From NCBI RefSeq assembly GCF_045062745.1, contig NZ_JBJGED010000010.1, positions 151,219-215,218 of the forward strand: a stretch of DNA of 64,000 nucleotides. Reading direction: 5' to 3'. Numbering within the stretch: the stretch's first letter is position 1; each line of letters starts with the position of its first letter. This stretch comes from Paenibacillus_AA sp045062745 (GTDB lineage Bacteria; Bacillota; Bacilli; Paenibacillales; NBRC-103111). The notes beneath the pieces were generated by a model. That model ran no database searches. It was given only the letters and a program-made list of their open reading frames with translations, and was not told where the DNA came from. The position numbers and the translations under genes are program-made. Of this stretch, positions 1 through 8,884 are shown one piece after another.

Positions 1-81
1 GGCGGCCGGCAAGCGGGGCGTGAAGAAAAAAACGTGCATTTGCTGATTCGGGTGAAGCCGGCTCCATTCACGATCCGCTAA
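1..81 (+). CDS. C-terminal end of an unidentified protein (partial)
   Basis: An open frame enters from the left edge and ends at TAA 79-81. The visible tail ends in HLLIRVKPAPFTIR. It is followed at once by a terminator-like hairpin, which supports a real gene end. Too little is visible to name a family. Confidence 0.4.
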   Translation, partial: GGRQAGREEKNVHLLIRVKPAPFTIR

Positions 82-145
82 CCTCCTGTTATCGTTCCCG
101 CGCTGCCGAGACCCGGCGGTTCGGGGGCGATAGCGGGAGGTTTTC
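82..145 (+). terminator. Rho-independent terminator
   Basis: The arms at 82-94 and 129-141 pair over 13 bp, counting two G-U pairs, and TTTT follows at 142-145. The 34-nt apical part is GC-rich and can fold further. It ends the partial gene at the left edge. Confidence 0.65.
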
Positions 146-211
146 ACGTTGACGGCGGCCGTGTGGCACCGATTGGGTCGAATGCCCATACTCTGTTGAC
201 ATAAGACAGAG

Positions 212-2062
212 ATGGGATGTGTGAACAAGATGTGGTTTGATCCTTATGCCGGGTGGAGCGGCCATCCGGTCCATTTCCAGGTGCAGCCGTACCCGCAGGC
301 GCCGTACTATCCGCCCGTCGCCTGGCCTGACGATCCCAGGTTCGCTCGACCGTTCCAAGCGGCGATGCTATACCCGATTCCCGTTATGACGACGCACGGA
401 ACCCGGTGGGGCTATATCAACGATCGGGGCGCCGTCTTCATCCGGCCGCAGTTCGATTATGCGCATGATTTTCAGAAAAACGGGTTGGCGATCGTCGATG
501 TGCAAGGCCGAAGCGGAATTATCCGCTTATCGGGAGAGTACTTGGTGAAACCCGTCTTCGCTTCGATCACGGAGTTCTCCGAAGGCCGGGCAGCCGTGAG
601 CGACGGGCAAGGGTATCGCGTTATCGACGAGTCCGGGCATGTGCTGACGCCGCACCCCTTCTCGTATATCGGAACGTTTCACGACGGCCGGGCGCTCTTC
701 ACACCCATGGGTGAGATGTCCAAGTACGGCTACTTGGATTTGCAAGGACACATCGTTATTCCGCCGGTGCTCCAGTCTGCGGGCGATTTCCGGAACGGCA
801 AAGCGGTTGTCCAGATCCGCGAAAACGAGTACGCCCTCATCGGTCTGGACGGACGGCGGCTCACCACGTACCATTACCCCTATGTCGGCCCGCTCGGAGA
901 AGGGCTGCTGGCGTTCCAGCAGGCGCAGAACGGCCCGTACGGCTACTTGAACGAGCAGGGCCAAGTCGTCATCAGCCCGCGTTACGCGATGGCGCTTCCT
1001 TTTGAAGGCGGTCGCGCGATCGTCAATACTTCAAGCGGGGTCAGCAATAAGTACGGGCTGATCGACCGGAACGGCAAGTACATCCTGCCGCCGGAATACA
1101 ACGATATCCAGTGGCTGGGCGATCAGCGCATCGCGGTAGGGAAGGCGATCGATCCGGAACAGCCGTTCATCGGCTCCAAATATGCGCTCGCGGAATCGAA
1201 CCGGGGTCACCTGCTGACGGACTATATGTTTTACGGCATCGAGCCTTATAAAAACGGCATGGCTTCCGCCGATGACGGCCAGCGGGTATATTTCATCGAC
1301 CGCAACGGCCGTCCGGCCCCGCACACTCCGAAGGTCGAGGGCAGCGGCACCCTGCGTTGGGTCGGCTCGCTGATCAGCGCCAATGTGGATCAGAGGCAGT
1401 CGTATTACGACCGGTGGGGGAGGCTTGTATGGCGGCCGAGTACGGTCATTCCGCTCACAGGCACGCTCCGGGTGAAGGAGGGCAAGTACAAGCCGAACCG
1501 GAATTACCTCGTGTATTACCCGCAGGTGGAGGGCATGGAGGACGCCAAGGTGCAGCGGGAGGTTAACGAGAAGCTGAAGGCGCTGTCCCAGCTCAAGCCG
1601 ATTCCCGCCGACCAGCAGCTCGAATACAGCTACACGGGCGATTTTCAGATCGGATTTTTCAAAAAGAACTTGCTTGTCCTGCAGCTGAACGGCTACAACT
1701 ACCCCTTCGGCGCCGCGCACGGCATGCCTTCGATGATATACGCCAATTTGAATTTGAAAACCGGAGAGTTCTATGAGCTGCAGGATTTGTTCAAGCCGGG
1801 CAGCCCCTATGTGCAAGTGCTGAGCGAGATCGTGGGGAAAATGATCAAGACGGATCCGCAGTATTCGTATGTGTTCCCCGACACCTATAAGGGAATTTCG
1901 CCGGATCAGCCGTTCTATGTGACGGAGGATGCGCTGCACCTGTATTTCGCCCCGTATGAGATTGCCCCTTATGCGGCCGGCTTCCCGACGTTCAACATCC
2001 CGTTCCGGATGATTGAAGGCATTATCAACAAGGAAGGCTCGTTCTGGCAGTCGTTTCACTAG
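212..2062 (+). CDS. WG-repeat protein with DUF3298/RsiV-like C-terminal domain
   Basis: 616 aa. After a Pro/Tyr-rich N-terminus come WG-type beta-repeats from about residue 65 to 390, for example RWGYINDRGAVFIRPQFDYA, KYGYLDLQGHIVIPP, PYGYLNEQGQVVISPRY and KYGLIDRNGKYILPPEY. The last 170 residues (NRNYLVYYPQVEG, FGAAHGMPS, ELQDLFKPGS, FYVTEDALHLYFAPYEIAPYA) resemble the DUF3298/DUF4163 domain of RsiV-type proteins. No signal peptide or membrane segment is evident. The function of such proteins is poorly defined; a binding or scaffold role is inference. No strong ribosome site precedes ATG 212, so GTG 221 or ATG 230 are possible starts. Confidence 0.85.
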   Translation: MGCVNKMWFDPYAGWSGHPVHFQVQPYPQAPYYPPVAWPDDPRFARPFQAAMLYPIPVMTTHGTRWGYINDRGAVFIRPQFDYAHDFQKNGLAIVDVQGRSGIIRLSGEYLVKPVFASITEFSEGRAAVSDGQGYRVIDESGHVLTPHPFSYIGTFHDGRALFTPMGEMSKYGYLDLQGHIVIPPVLQSAGDFRNGKAVVQIRENEYALIGLDGRRLTTYHYPYVGPLGEGLLAFQQAQNGPYGYLNEQGQVVISPRYAMALPFEGGRAIVNTSSGVSNKYGLIDRNGKYILPPEYNDIQWLGDQRIAVGKAIDPEQPFIGSKYALAESNRGHLLTDYMFYGIEPYKNGMASADDGQRVYFIDRNGRPAPHTPKVEGSGTLRWVGSLISANVDQRQSYYDRWGRLVWRPSTVIPLTGTLRVKEGKYKPNRNYLVYYPQVEGMEDAKVQREVNEKLKALSQLKPIPADQQLEYSYTGDFQIGFFKKNLLVLQLNGYNYPFGAAHGMPSMIYANLNLKTGEFYELQDLFKPGSPYVQVLSEIVGKMIKTDPQYSYVFPDTYKGISPDQPFYVTEDALHLYFAPYEIAPYAAGFPTFNIPFRMIEGIINKEGSFWQSFH

Positions 2063-2131
2063 GAGCAGACGGGCGTACGGCGTTCGTGCTATGATACGGA
2101 GAAATGAATCGCCTGTCAGGAGATGATGGAG

Positions 2132-3628
2132 TTGAAGCTACTCGAGCTTGTAAAACAAATGCCCGATGCGCGGGTCCAGGGTGACGTGAACGTCGAAATC
2201 ACCGGAATCAGTATGCATTCGCAGCATGTGCGGCCCGGCGACCTCTTCGTCTGCGTGCCCGGCATCCCGGGCTTGCAGGAGGACCGCCATCCGTACGCCG
2301 GCGCTGCAGCCAGAGCCGGGGCGGTCGCGATCGTAGCGGAGCGGGACGTCGATGCGGAGGTTCCCGTCATACGAGTGCCGAGCGCCCGGCTAGCGATGGC
2401 GATGATGGCCGCCCATCTGAACGGCCATCCCAGCCGCAGCCTGAAGCTCATCGGCGTAACCGGGACGAACGGGAAGACGACCACCTGCCACATGATCGAA
2501 GCGATTCTCGCGCACGCGGGGCATCGGACCGGCCTCATGGGCAATCTCGGTACGAAGATCGGTTCAGAGTCGCAGGAGACGAAGATCAACACGCAGGACC
2601 CGCCGCAGCTGCAGGCGAATTTGCGTCGAATGCGGGACGACTCCGTCGAATACGCCGTCATGGAAGCCTCGTCGCAAGGCCTGCACATGAGCCGGGTGCA
2701 GGCCTGCTCGTTCCGTGCCGCGGTGTTCACGAACTTGACGCAGGACCACCTCGACTATCATGGGACGATGGAAGCTTATTTGGACGCCAAAGCGATCCTG
2801 TTCCGCCAGCTGGGCTCGGAGCCGGGGCCGACATCGGAATCGTCGCCGAAGCCGTACGCGGTACTGAATGCGGATGATCCGGCCTCTGTATACCTCCGGC
2901 GGCAAACCGCGGGCCATGTGGAAGTGCGAACTTACGGATTCGCCGAGGAGGCCGACGTGAGGGCGGCCGAAGTGGAGCTGACCGCGCAGGGTACCCGGTT
3001 CGAGCTGCAGTCATGGAAGGGCAGCTTTCCGATCGTGCTGCCGATGGTGGGCCGGTTCAACGTCTCCAATGCGCTGGCCGCGATCACGGTGGCGCTCATG
3101 GAGGACGTTCCGTTGCCCGTGATCCGGGAAGGCATGGAACGCTTCTCCGGCGTCCCCGGGCGGATGGAGATCATAGATGCCGGCCAGCCTTATCTCGTCT
3201 TGGCCGACTACGCACATTCGCCGGATGGGCTCGAGAAGGCGCTCTCCACGCTGCGGGAGTTCGCCCGGGGGAAGGTCCTCACCGTGTTCGGCTGCGGCGG
3301 CCAGCGGGATCGGGCCAAGCGGCCGGTCATGGGAGAGGTCGTGGCCAGGTACAGCGACATCGTCGTGGCAACATCGGATAACCCTAGGAAAGAAGATCCT
3401 CACCAAATCTTGGCGGACATCGAAGAAGGGTTCCGGAACGCGGGCTATACCGCCTACGAGCTCATCGAGAATCGGCGCGACGCGATCGGAAGAGCAATCC
3501 GGCTCGCGGCGCCCGGAGACATCGTGCTGATCGCGGGCAAAGGCCACGAGACGTACCAGATCGGGCCGGAGGGCACGGTTCACTTCGATGACCGGGAAGA
3601 AGCGAGAATCGCGATGCTGTGGAGGTAG
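2132..3628 (+). CDS. murE: UDP-MurNAc-L-Ala-D-Glu:meso-diaminopimelate ligase
   Basis: Mur ligase that adds meso-DAP to the peptidoglycan precursor UDP-MurNAc-dipeptide in the cytoplasm. Seen: substrate-binding N-terminal domain (GDLFVCVPG), P-loop GVTGTNGKTTT, central-domain HLDYHGTM, and the DNPR motif (TSDNPRKEDP), which in this family marks meso-DAP rather than lysine specificity. Near the C-terminus is GKGHETYQ. About 498 aa, normal length. Start: AGGAG at 2118-2122 lies 9 nt before TTG 2132, but only 3 nt before ATG 2126 and 0 nt before ATG 2123, so I prefer the TTG; either ATG would add two or three residues. It is followed closely by a small HTH gene and def. Confidence 0.95.
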   Translation: MKLLELVKQMPDARVQGDVNVEITGISMHSQHVRPGDLFVCVPGIPGLQEDRHPYAGAAARAGAVAIVAERDVDAEVPVIRVPSARLAMAMMAAHLNGHPSRSLKLIGVTGTNGKTTTCHMIEAILAHAGHRTGLMGNLGTKIGSESQETKINTQDPPQLQANLRRMRDDSVEYAVMEASSQGLHMSRVQACSFRAAVFTNLTQDHLDYHGTMEAYLDAKAILFRQLGSEPGPTSESSPKPYAVLNADDPASVYLRRQTAGHVEVRTYGFAEEADVRAAEVELTAQGTRFELQSWKGSFPIVLPMVGRFNVSNALAAITVALMEDVPLPVIREGMERFSGVPGRMEIIDAGQPYLVLADYAHSPDGLEKALSTLREFARGKVLTVFGCGGQRDRAKRPVMGEVVARYSDIVVATSDNPRKEDPHQILADIEEGFRNAGYTAYELIENRRDAIGRAIRLAAPGDIVLIAGKGHETYQIGPEGTVHFDDREEARIAMLWR

Positions 3629-3636
3629 ATGGACGC

Positions 3637-3879
3637 ATGCTGGAATGGATGCTAAGGAAAGTGATGGCCGATCGCGGGATTTGGTCGGGTGTGGCGCTCG
3701 CGAAGCTGCTGCAGGAGAAGGCGGCTTACCGGCTGTCGGCGCCGTCGATCAGCGCGCTGCTCCGCAGCCAGCCGAAGCAGATGAAGGCGGACACGCTCGA
3801 TGCGCTGTGCACGGCGCTCGATTGCACGCCAAGCGACCTATGGGTATACACCCCGCCGAAGCGGGCGAAGGGGGCGTAG
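3637..3879 (+). CDS. Small Cro/C1-type HTH regulator
   Basis: 80 aa from ATG 3637, with GGAGG about 11 nt upstream inside the end of murE; an in-frame GTG at 3619 would overlap murE. The sequence (WSGVALAKLLQEK, LSAPSISALLRSQ, MKADTLDALCTALDC, PSDLWVY) is the compact five-helix XRE/YozG-type DNA-binding domain and nothing else. It sits between murE and def with 3 nt before def, so the three are probably co-transcribed. Its targets cannot be told from the sequence. Confidence 0.85.
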   Translation: MLEWMLRKVMADRGIWSGVALAKLLQEKAAYRLSAPSISALLRSQPKQMKADTLDALCTALDCTPSDLWVYTPPKRAKGA

Positions 3880-3882
3880 CCG

Positions 3883-4404
3883 ATGGGCGTGAAGTTGATA
3901 TTGCCGTTCGGCGATCCGATCCTGCGGAAGCCGGCGAAGCCCGTGGAAGCGTTGACGCCCAAAGTGCTCAAGCTGCTGGACGATATGGCGGAGACGCTGT
4001 ATGCCGAGCCGGGTCGGGCCGGGCTCGCCGCCCCTCAGGTAGGGATCCTGCGGCAGCTGGTCGTGATGGATTGCGGGGACGGCTTAGTGGAGCTGATCAA
4101 TCCGGAGATCGTAGAGGCGAGCGGGCAACAGACCGGACCGGAAGCTTGCTTGTCGTTCCCGGGCTACTCCGGCAATGTGACGCGGCATAACGCTGTGAAG
4201 GTGAAGACGCAGACGCGGCAAGGCCGGTGGGTCGAGCTGCAGGCGGAGGGCTATCTCGCCCGGTGCATGCAGCATGAGATCGATCATCTGCACGGGGTGC
4301 TGTACGTGGATCATGTTCGGGAGCAGTGGCTGTATGAGGACCGGACCGGACGGCGAATCCGGCTGATGGATGTGCTGAAGCTGAGCCGATCCGGCCAGGC
4401 GTAA
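3883..4404 (+). CDS. def: Peptide deformylase
   Basis: Removes the N-formyl group from nascent proteins; a metal-dependent cytosolic enzyme. 173 aa. The three family motifs are present in slightly altered form: motif 1 AGLAAPQVG (usually GxGLAAPQ), motif 2 EACLSFPG (usually EGCLS, with Cys as metal ligand) and motif 3 QHEIDHLHG (HExxH, two His metal ligands). The Gly-to-Ala changes in motifs 1 and 2 resemble secondary deformylases, so this may be a paralogue rather than the housekeeping enzyme. It follows the HTH gene with only a 3-nt gap. Confidence 0.93.
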   Translation: MGVKLILPFGDPILRKPAKPVEALTPKVLKLLDDMAETLYAEPGRAGLAAPQVGILRQLVVMDCGDGLVELINPEIVEASGQQTGPEACLSFPGYSGNVTRHNAVKVKTQTRQGRWVELQAEGYLARCMQHEIDHLHGVLYVDHVREQWLYEDRTGRRIRLMDVLKLSRSGQA

Positions 4405-4432
4405 GGAAGCGCCGGCAGGCGCGAGCGTCCGG

Positions 4433-5164
4433 CTAGCCTTCCGCCAGGACGCTCAGCACCTTGCCGATCGAGTCGTTGATCATATAGTTCGCATAACCGT
4501 CATAGGGGGTGGGCGATTTGTTGATCAGGAGCAATCGATCGCCCTTATAATGCTGGATCAGGCCCGCCGCCGGATAGACGGACAGGGACGTTCCCGCGAC
4601 GATCAGCATCTCGGCCGCCGAGATCCAATCCGCGGCGTCGGCGAACGTCTGCGTGTCCAATTGTTCCTGGTACAAGACGACGTCCGGCTTCACGATGCCT
4701 CCGCATTTCGTGCAGCGTGGAATCGGTTCCGGCGAAGCCAGGATGTGGTCGAGCGGATAGTAAGCTTCGCACACCATGCAGTAGTTGCGGTGCACGGAGC
4801 CGTGCAGCTCTAGCACGTTCTGACTGCCGGCCGCCTGGTGCAGCCCGTCGATGTTCTGGGTGATGACCGCCTTCAACCGGCCTTGCGCCTCAAGCGTTGC
4901 CAGTGCCCGATGGGCCGCGTTCGGCTGGGCGTCTTTGTGAATCATCCGGCTCGTATAGAACCGGTAGAACTCCGCCGTCTGCGTGTGGAAGAAGTCTCGG
5001 CTCAGCACTTCCTCCGGCGGGTGCTCCCGCCCATGCCCGGTGCGAAACAGCCCGTTCGCCGAGCGAAAATCCGGGATGCCGCTCTCGGTCGATGTGCCGG
5101 CCCCTCCGAAAAACACGATCGGAGCGCTGCTCTGTACGATTTCTTTCAGCTTGATGATGTCCAT
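4433..5164 (-). CDS. NAD-dependent protein deacylase (sirtuin, CobB/SrtN type)
   Basis: 243 aa. Deacylates lysines using NAD+. Seen: NAD-binding FFGGAGTSTESGIPDFRS, the ITQNIDGLHQ stretch, catalytic His in LELHGSVH, a four-Cys zinc site (NYCMVC and RCTKCGG) and AGTSLSVYPAAGL. Length fits class II/III bacterial sirtuins. Start ATG 5164 was chosen because CAGGGGG lies 9 nt upstream; the TTG six bases earlier is too close to it. It is convergent with def, 28 nt apart, and stands alone with no acyl-CoA synthetase partner nearby. Confidence 0.93.
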   Translation of the reverse strand: MDIIKLKEIVQSSAPIVFFGGAGTSTESGIPDFRSANGLFRTGHGREHPPEEVLSRDFFHTQTAEFYRFYTSRMIHKDAQPNAAHRALATLEAQGRLKAVITQNIDGLHQAAGSQNVLELHGSVHRNYCMVCEAYYPLDHILASPEPIPRCTKCGGIVKPDVVLYQEQLDTQTFADAADWISAAEMLIVAGTSLSVYPAAGLIQHYKGDRLLLINKSPTPYDGYANYMINDSIGKVLSVLAEG

Positions 5165-5362
5165 ACGCAAGTACCCCCTGTTGTCTCCTAAAGGCTTCCG
5201 CCCAACCCCCGCGTATTGCTGTCTGCTTCTATCCCTAATTATACCTCCGAACGAGCCGCACCTGCCACGAAATTCCGTTTCCCGCTATGCCTATTTCACA
5301 ATTCCGTATAGAATGGGAAGAGAAATCCCGGGAACAACGACTCACATACAAAAAGGGACCCT

Positions 5363-6658
5363 ATGCAACCAAACCAAACAAACAACCCTCTCGACCCGCT
5401 CTCATCCACACATAAAATAAAGTCCGATCCTGCGAGCAGCATCCGATTGATTGCACTAATCACCGCCATCTGCCTCTTGGCCGATTCGATGCTGTATGTG
5501 GTGCTGCCGCTCTATTGGCGGGAGGCGGGACTGACGTCGCTCTATGAAGTCGGCATCCTGTTGTCGGTGAATCGGTTCATCCGCCTGCCGCTCAATCCGA
5601 TCGTCTCCTGGCTGTACCGGCGAATGAACATGACGACGGGCATGCTGATCGCCGTCATCCTGACCGGAGTCGTGACGTTCCTGTATGCGCAGGCGTCCGG
5701 ATTCTGGTTCTGGTTCGCGCTCCGCTGTGCGTGGGGGCTCGTCTGGACATTCCTGCGGCTCGGGGCGTTTTACGCGATCCTGAATTTGTCGTCGGAGCAC
5801 AATCGCGGGTTCCTGATGGGACAATACAACGGCTTGTCCCGCCTGGGCAGCTTGTTCGGCATGCTGGCCGGCGGCGGGCTCGTCTGGGTGATCGGCATGC
5901 GGCCGATCTTCCTGGCGTTCGCGGTGCTGACGCTCGGGGCGGTGTTCCTGGCGGTCAGGGTGAAAGCGGGCGCCGACCTGCAGCCGCATGCGGCGGCCGG
6001 TGAGACCGCCGCAGGCATCCATCCGCAGGCGGCCGCAGCCGCCGGGTTCCTCCGGCGGGTCGCCGGAGATCTGCTGGCGATGCCGGTGGCGCTCGCGCTG
6101 TTGACCGGCCTATTGACGGCCTACTTGTTCCAAGGCGTGTTCAGCTCGACGCTGAGCCACATCTTGGACCTGCGGCTGACGGGAGCCGGCATCGCCGGCA
6201 GCTTCCTGCTGAACGCGGCGATGCTCGGCGGACTGTTCCAGGCGGCGCGCTGGCTGTGGGAGCCGTGGCTCGCACCATGGATCGGGCGGAAGTCCGACGA
6301 GTCGGGCCGGCGCATCCCGCTGCTCATCGTGACCTTATGTGCGACAGCCGCTCTGTTCGCACTGATCCCGGTACCCGCGCCGCTCATGCTGTGGCTGGCT
6401 GTGCTGCTGTTCATCCAGGCGGCCGCGACGGTCCTCACGACGCTGTGCGACACGATCGCCGCCGACGTCTCCTCCGCACGGACGGACAAGGCGATGGTCA
6501 TCACCGTCTACTCGATGATGGTCGACCTCGGCTCCGCGTTCGGGCCGATGATCGCCTACAGCTTCTCCGTCACGGCACTGTACATGAGCTCGGCGGCGGT
6601 GCTTGCGGCCCTGGCCGGCCTATGGCTGCTTCGCCGTGAGCGTCAGATCGTCCATTGA
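5363..6658 (+). CDS. MFS transporter
   Basis: 431 aa, about 12 hydrophobic segments starting near residue 30 (LIALITAICLLADSMLYVVL). The conserved loop after TM2 appears as SWLYRRMNM, and a second-half loop as LAPWIGRKSDESGRR, typical of drug/sugar-phosphate-like MFS proteins. The N-terminal 28 residues are hydrophilic. AAAGGGA lies just before the ATG. The substrate is unknown. The 3' end overlaps the end of the opposite-strand lipoprotein gene by 16 bp. The 200 bp upstream contains no other gene and no clear promoter. Confidence 0.88.
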   Translation: MQPNQTNNPLDPLSSTHKIKSDPASSIRLIALITAICLLADSMLYVVLPLYWREAGLTSLYEVGILLSVNRFIRLPLNPIVSWLYRRMNMTTGMLIAVILTGVVTFLYAQASGFWFWFALRCAWGLVWTFLRLGAFYAILNLSSEHNRGFLMGQYNGLSRLGSLFGMLAGGGLVWVIGMRPIFLAFAVLTLGAVFLAVRVKAGADLQPHAAAGETAAGIHPQAAAAAGFLRRVAGDLLAMPVALALLTGLLTAYLFQGVFSSTLSHILDLRLTGAGIAGSFLLNAAMLGGLFQAARWLWEPWLAPWIGRKSDESGRRIPLLIVTLCATAALFALIPVPAPLMLWLAVLLFIQAAATVLTTLCDTIAADVSSARTDKAMVITVYSMMVDLGSAFGPMIAYSFSVTALYMSSAAVLAALAGLWLLRRERQIVH

Positions 6659-7386
6659 TCGTGGACGAGGCCGACGAGATACCAGCCCGTGCCGGTATGC
6701 TCGAAGACGAGCTTCAGACTGGCCCAGTCGTGCCCTTCCAGCTTCGGATCGAAGCCGCTGAAGTAACATTCGACGAGGATCGCTTTCGGATAAGCTTCCC
6801 GCGTATTGTTCACGGTGTTGCCTTTGCCGATCGGCTCGTTGTAGCTCGTCTTCTCCGGCTTTACATAATCGTGATCGTACACGAACTTGGCATAATATTG
6901 GGCGAAGCTCAGCGAGATCGGCTCGCCGGAGCCGTCATAGGCGCCCCAAGTCCGCTTGGCGGAGTCAGTGAAGGTTTTCTCCAATTGATCGGCCTTGATC
7001 ACCATATCCGTCTTCTTATTCACATTCGTATAAGGAGAGAAACGAACGCCAAGCTCCGGGTGCACATAGCCCGCGAGCTTTTTCATATCCTGGGCCTTCA
7101 GGGCTTGCAGCACCTCGGCGGCGCGTCCCTCGATCCACGTCTTGGCTTGGGCCGGGGAGACATTCCCGTTCAATGGAGCGGCTTGGGTAGGAGTAACGGC
7201 TGGCTTCTGCGAAGGCGCCGGGGTCAGGCTCGCGCTGGAGCTGGGTGCAGGTGTGGGTGTCGCGGTGGAAGTGGGGGACGAAGTAGGCGATGGGCTCCCG
7301 GTATTCACCGTGCTGCTGCAGCCGGTCAGGGTTACTAAGAGTACCGCCAGGACGCCAGGGGTTAGCCTCATAAGCAATCGCTTCAT
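6643..7386 (-). CDS. Lipoprotein of unknown function
   Basis: 247 aa. Starts MKRLLMRLTPG, followed by a hydrophobic stretch and lipobox LVTLTGC, so it should be lipid-anchored outside the membrane. A linker of about 45 residues rich in Ser, Thr, Pro and Ala follows, then a globular domain of about 175 residues beginning NGNVSPAQAKTWIEG and ending LVGLVHDQWTI. I do not recognise the domain. It lies downstream of the diadenylate cyclase gene on the same strand, 76 nt away, and its 3' end overlaps the convergent MFS gene. Confidence 0.85.
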   Translation of the reverse strand: MKRLLMRLTPGVLAVLLVTLTGCSSTVNTGSPSPTSSPTSTATPTPAPSSSASLTPAPSQKPAVTPTQAAPLNGNVSPAQAKTWIEGRAAEVLQALKAQDMKKLAGYVHPELGVRFSPYTNVNKKTDMVIKADQLEKTFTDSAKRTWGAYDGSGEPISLSFAQYYAKFVYDHDYVKPEKTSYNEPIGKGNTVNNTREAYPKAILVECYFSGFDPKLEGHDWASLKLVFEHTGTGWYLVGLVHDQWTI

Positions 7387-7462
7387 AAGAGTGTTCCGTC
7401 CTTTCCGTGGAAGTAAATTCCTGATCTCTAAACGAGAAAGGACCGGAGAAGGTTGCGGGACT

Positions 7463-8080
7463 TTAGTGGATGTAGAGCGGATACAACTCTCCTTTGATGG
7501 CAAAGGATGCATCCCCGGTCTCCTCCGACACGACGAGGACGATCGCGTCGCTGAGTTCCGACAAGCCGACGGCCGCCCGATGGCGGGTGCCGCGTTTAGC
7601 AGGAAGCTCGAGGTTGCGGGAGAGCGGCAATATATTTTTGGCGGATATGATCCGGTCGGTACGAATGAGCACGGCGCCGTCATGAAGCGGATTGCCGGGG
7701 TAAAAGATCGATTCCAGCAGGGCGGGGTTAATCTCCGCCTTGATGGACGTTCCGCCTTGCAGGTGCGCATCGAGCGGATCGTTACGCTCAACGACGAGCA
7801 GCGCCCCGTGATGGCGGTCGGCCAAATTTCGCACGGATGTCGCGAGATCGGCATATTTGCTTGTGTAGGGGGACAAGTAGCAGCTCAAATAATACGTAGC
7901 CGCCCGCGTCTGTACATCCGTTATCATCATGGCGATCCGCTGGAATTCACCTAGGAAGCAGCGATGCTCCTGATCGAATTCGTTTACGATATGATCGAGC
8001 TTCAGACTCACTTGCTTCAAATCCTGCTTGAGCGAAATTAACATCGGGGAAAAATCGCAATCTCCGTTTGGCTGAGCCAT
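7463..8080 (-). CDS. cdaS: Diadenylate cyclase, CdaS (YojJ)-like
   Basis: Makes c-di-AMP from two ATP. 205 aa, almost exactly the size of B. subtilis CdaS, and lacking the membrane helices of CdaA. The N-terminal 65 residues are helical (MLISLKQDLKQVSLKLDHI), matching the autoinhibitory helices of CdaS. The DAC domain shows LHDGAVLIR (DGA motif) and KRGTRHRAAVG (RHR motif), both needed for catalysis. GGAGG lies 9 nt upstream of ATG 8080. In Bacillus, CdaS works during sporulation and germination; here that is inference. It is divergent from yceI. Confidence 0.92.
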   Translation of the reverse strand: MAQPNGDCDFSPMLISLKQDLKQVSLKLDHIVNEFDQEHRCFLGEFQRIAMMITDVQTRAATYYLSCYLSPYTSKYADLATSVRNLADRHHGALLVVERNDPLDAHLQGGTSIKAEINPALLESIFYPGNPLHDGAVLIRTDRIISAKNILPLSRNLELPAKRGTRHRAAVGLSELSDAIVLVVSEETGDASFAIKGELYPLYIH

Positions 8081-8151
8081 AGAGTCACACCTCCGCCAGT
8101 AGCATTCCCCGAGAAAAGCCAAAATATTGAATGAAAATCCCGAATAGCCAA

Positions 8152-8180
8152 TTGACAAGAAACAGAAGTACGTATATTAT
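8152..8180 (+). promoter_or_regulatory. Sigma-A promoter of yceI
   Basis: TTGACA at 8152-8157, a 17-bp spacer and TATTAT at 8175-8180. The matches are near perfect, and the promoter points to the yceI gene 69 bp downstream. Confidence 0.85.
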
Positions 8181-8199
8181 AATTATATGTTTCTGATTT

Positions 8200-8227
8200 G
8201 TAAGTAAATTATTAATAGTAAGTAAAT
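8200..8227 (+). promoter_or_regulatory. Direct repeats in yceI leader, probable operator
   Basis: GTAAGTAAAT occurs twice, at 8200-8209 and 8218-8227, just downstream of the promoter. On the other strand it reads TTACTTACTA, then TTAATAATT. The same TTACTTACTA plus ATAATT block precedes the HxlR gene near 36.5 kb, suggesting a shared regulator. Confidence 0.5.
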
Positions 8228-8248
8228 AACATGGAGGAGGCAATTATA

Positions 8249-8782
8249 ATGGCAAAAACGAAATGGATTGTAGACCCTACGCACAGCAGTATCGATTTCT
8301 CCGTCAAACACATGATGATCGCGAAGGTGAAAGGCACGTTCCACGCGTTCGAAGCGAACATCGAGGCGGATCCTAACGATCTGACTTCCGCCAATATCCA
8401 AGTGGCGGTTGACGTCAGCAGCGTCGATACCCGCAATGGCGACCGCGACGCGCACCTGCGCTCCGGCGACTTCTTCGACGGCGAGAACCATCCGAAGATG
8501 ACGTTCCAGTCCACTTCCATCGTGAAGACGGGCGACGGCGAATATGACGTAAAGGGCGACTTGACGATTCGCGGCGTGACGCGTCCGGAGACGCTGTCCG
8601 TCACGTTCGAGGGCGCAGGCAAAGACCCTTGGGGCAATGAGAAGGTGGGTTACAGCGCCACCGGTTCCATCAAGCGGAGCGATTTCGGCCTGACTTACAA
8701 TGCCGTGCTTGAGACGGGCGGCGTCCTGATCGGCGACGAAATCAAAATTTCCATCGAGATTGAGGCCGTACAACAAGCGTAA
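8249..8782 (+). CDS. YceI family isoprenoid/lipid-binding lipocalin-like protein
   Basis: 177 aa. Begins MAKTKWIVDPTHSSIDFSVKHMMIAKVKG, the hallmark YceI opening, with DLTIRGVTRPETLSV and KRSDFGLTYNAVLETGGVLIGDEI further on. YceI proteins form a beta-barrel that binds polyisoprenoid-like lipids. There is no signal peptide, so this copy is cytosolic. The start ATG 8249 has GGAGGAGG about 8 nt upstream; the ATG at 8231 overlaps that ribosome site and is unlikely. It is a single-gene unit with its own sigma-A promoter, a putative operator and a terminator. Confidence 0.93.
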   Translation: MAKTKWIVDPTHSSIDFSVKHMMIAKVKGTFHAFEANIEADPNDLTSANIQVAVDVSSVDTRNGDRDAHLRSGDFFDGENHPKMTFQSTSIVKTGDGEYDVKGDLTIRGVTRPETLSVTFEGAGKDPWGNEKVGYSATGSIKRSDFGLTYNAVLETGGVLIGDEIKISIEIEAVQQA

Positions 8783-8815
8783 GTAAGGAAAGCCCAATTC
8801 GGTAAACATATAGGG

Positions 8816-8852
8816 GAACGGTTAGCCGGTGGGATCCGGTGGCCGTTCTTTT
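8816..8852 (+). terminator. Terminator after yceI
   Basis: GAACGG at 8816-8821 pairs with CCGTTC at 8843-8848, with inner CCGG/CCGG pairing and TTTT right after. Confidence 0.6.
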
Positions 8853-8884
8853 GCTATCTGCTACAATCTGAACTCGGAAGGAGC

